Assembly (NCBI RefSeq): GCF_028622095.1
Contig: NZ_CP115165.1
Span: 720,001-784,000, forward strand
DNA length: 64,000 bases
Source: Deinococcus aquaticus
Lineage (GTDB): Bacteria; Deinococcota; Deinococci; Deinococcales; Deinococcaceae
Direction: 5' to 3'
In this document: positions 63,679 to 64,000 of the stretch, piece after piece
Layout of the letters: each line of letters starts with the position of its first letter
Position numbering within the stretch: position 1 is the first letter of the stretch
The notes under the pieces: model-generated
Told to the model about the DNA's origin: nothing
The model's input: only the letters and a program-made list of their open reading frames with translations
The model's database searches: none
Translations under genes and position numbers: made by a program

Positions 63679-64000
63679 TTACCCCAGCTCGTGGTACTGC
63701 CCGCGGAAGTACACCAGCGGGTCGTCGTCGGTGTAGCGGCTGTACTCCACGAAGCCCATGAACAGCGTGTGATCGCCCGCCGTGATGACCTGCTCCTTGC
63801 GGCACACCAGTTGCGCGATGCTGCCGCCGATCAGGGGCAGGCCCTCGTGCTCGAACCACGGCACGCGCTCCTCGGGGCCGGGCTTCCCGGCAAAGTGGTC
63901 ACTCAGGTGCCGCTGCGTGGCCGACAGGACGTTCACGCCGAAATGCGTGACCGACTCGCCGGACAGCAGTTCATGCATCTGCGCGCGGGTATCCACGCTG
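63679..64000 (-). CDS. Flavin reductase family protein (partial)
   Basis: C-terminal 106 residues. FMN-binding flavin-reductase-like split-barrel marks: FGVNVLSATQRHLSDHFAG and GDHTLFMGFVEYSRYTDDDPLVYFRGQYHEL. The start lies outside the window; SVDTRAQ at the edge is the usual continuation of the conserved second strand. It reduces FMN or is a coupled oxygenase component. Confidence 0.9.
   Translation of the reverse strand, partial: SVDTRAQMHELLSGESVTHFGVNVLSATQRHLSDHFAGKPGPEERVPWFEHEGLPLIGGSIAQLVCRKEQVITAGDHTLFMGFVEYSRYTDDDPLVYFRGQYHELG

Noticed and set aside
63620..63859. N-terminal extension of the 98-residue membrane protein
   Set aside because: It lies in the coding region of the flavin reductase gene in another frame and is Arg/His-rich noise; a CATACT box marks the GTG at 63619.

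Overview
The window looks like chromosomal DNA of a Deinococcus species. It has very high GC, a Deinococcus-type carotenoid (deinoxanthin) gene set, bacillithiol synthesis, a menaquinol–cytochrome c reductase operon, DUF11-rich envelope proteins, and many start codons preceded at 6–7 nt by a TANNNT -10 box, the leaderless-mRNA arrangement known from Deinococcus. The species cannot be fixed from sequence alone. No rRNA, CRISPR array, phage or integrase was seen; there is one tRNA and one complete insertion sequence.

Layout. 0–10.7 kb: end of a peptide ABC transporter operon, an A-type Fe-S carrier, a three-gene cytochrome b / Rieske / cytochrome c operon, a small operon of an orphan NarL-type response regulator, a Cys-rich small protein and a class A beta-lactamase-like hydrolase, and a DMT exporter. 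10.8–27.3 kb: five co-directional secreted proteins built on DUF11-type beta-sandwich repeats, one ending in a predicted outer-membrane barrel; this is a large envelope or surface-structure locus. 27.6–32.7 kb: uppS, mutY, a two-domain protein of unknown function, an NTF2-fold protein, a GNAT acetyltransferase and a small membrane protein. 32.9–40.3 kb: carotenoid tailoring cluster (CrtO-type ketolase, Nudix, CruF hydratase, acyltransferase, glycosyltransferase, secreted protein, CrtI/CrtD-type oxidoreductase) with three REP-like palindromes. 40.4–46.1 kb: a large SARP/AfsR-like regulator followed by a subtilisin-like protease and another secreted protein. Both of these carry the same pair of 11-bp-period direct repeats placed 8 nt from a -10 hexamer, the architecture of SARP operators. 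46.2–64 kb: a P450 (possible carotenoid 2-hydroxylase), DUF418 protein, LMW phosphatase, Jag/KhpB, PrmC, a sugar transporter plus a YdjC/ChbG deacetylase gene cut by an IS, acyl-ACP desaturase, peroxiredoxin, ParA, BshB1, tRNA-Thr, 6-phosphogluconate dehydrogenase, RNA polymerase omega, a Na+/H+ antiporter, cyclophilin, a phosphoesterase and the end of a flavin reductase.

How parts may work together. The respiratory operon encodes a complete quinol oxidising module. The carotenoid genes cover ring ketolation, end-group hydration, 3',4'-desaturation and possibly 2-hydroxylation, and the adjoining glycosyl- and acyltransferases raise the possibility of a glycosyl-ester carotenoid. The SARP regulator with its two repeat-bearing promoters is the best candidate for a compact, undescribed regulon of secreted proteins. 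A dispersed palindromic element whose copies abut stop codons, and REP-like repeats that supply coding sequence and a ribosome binding site, are the most unusual non-coding features.
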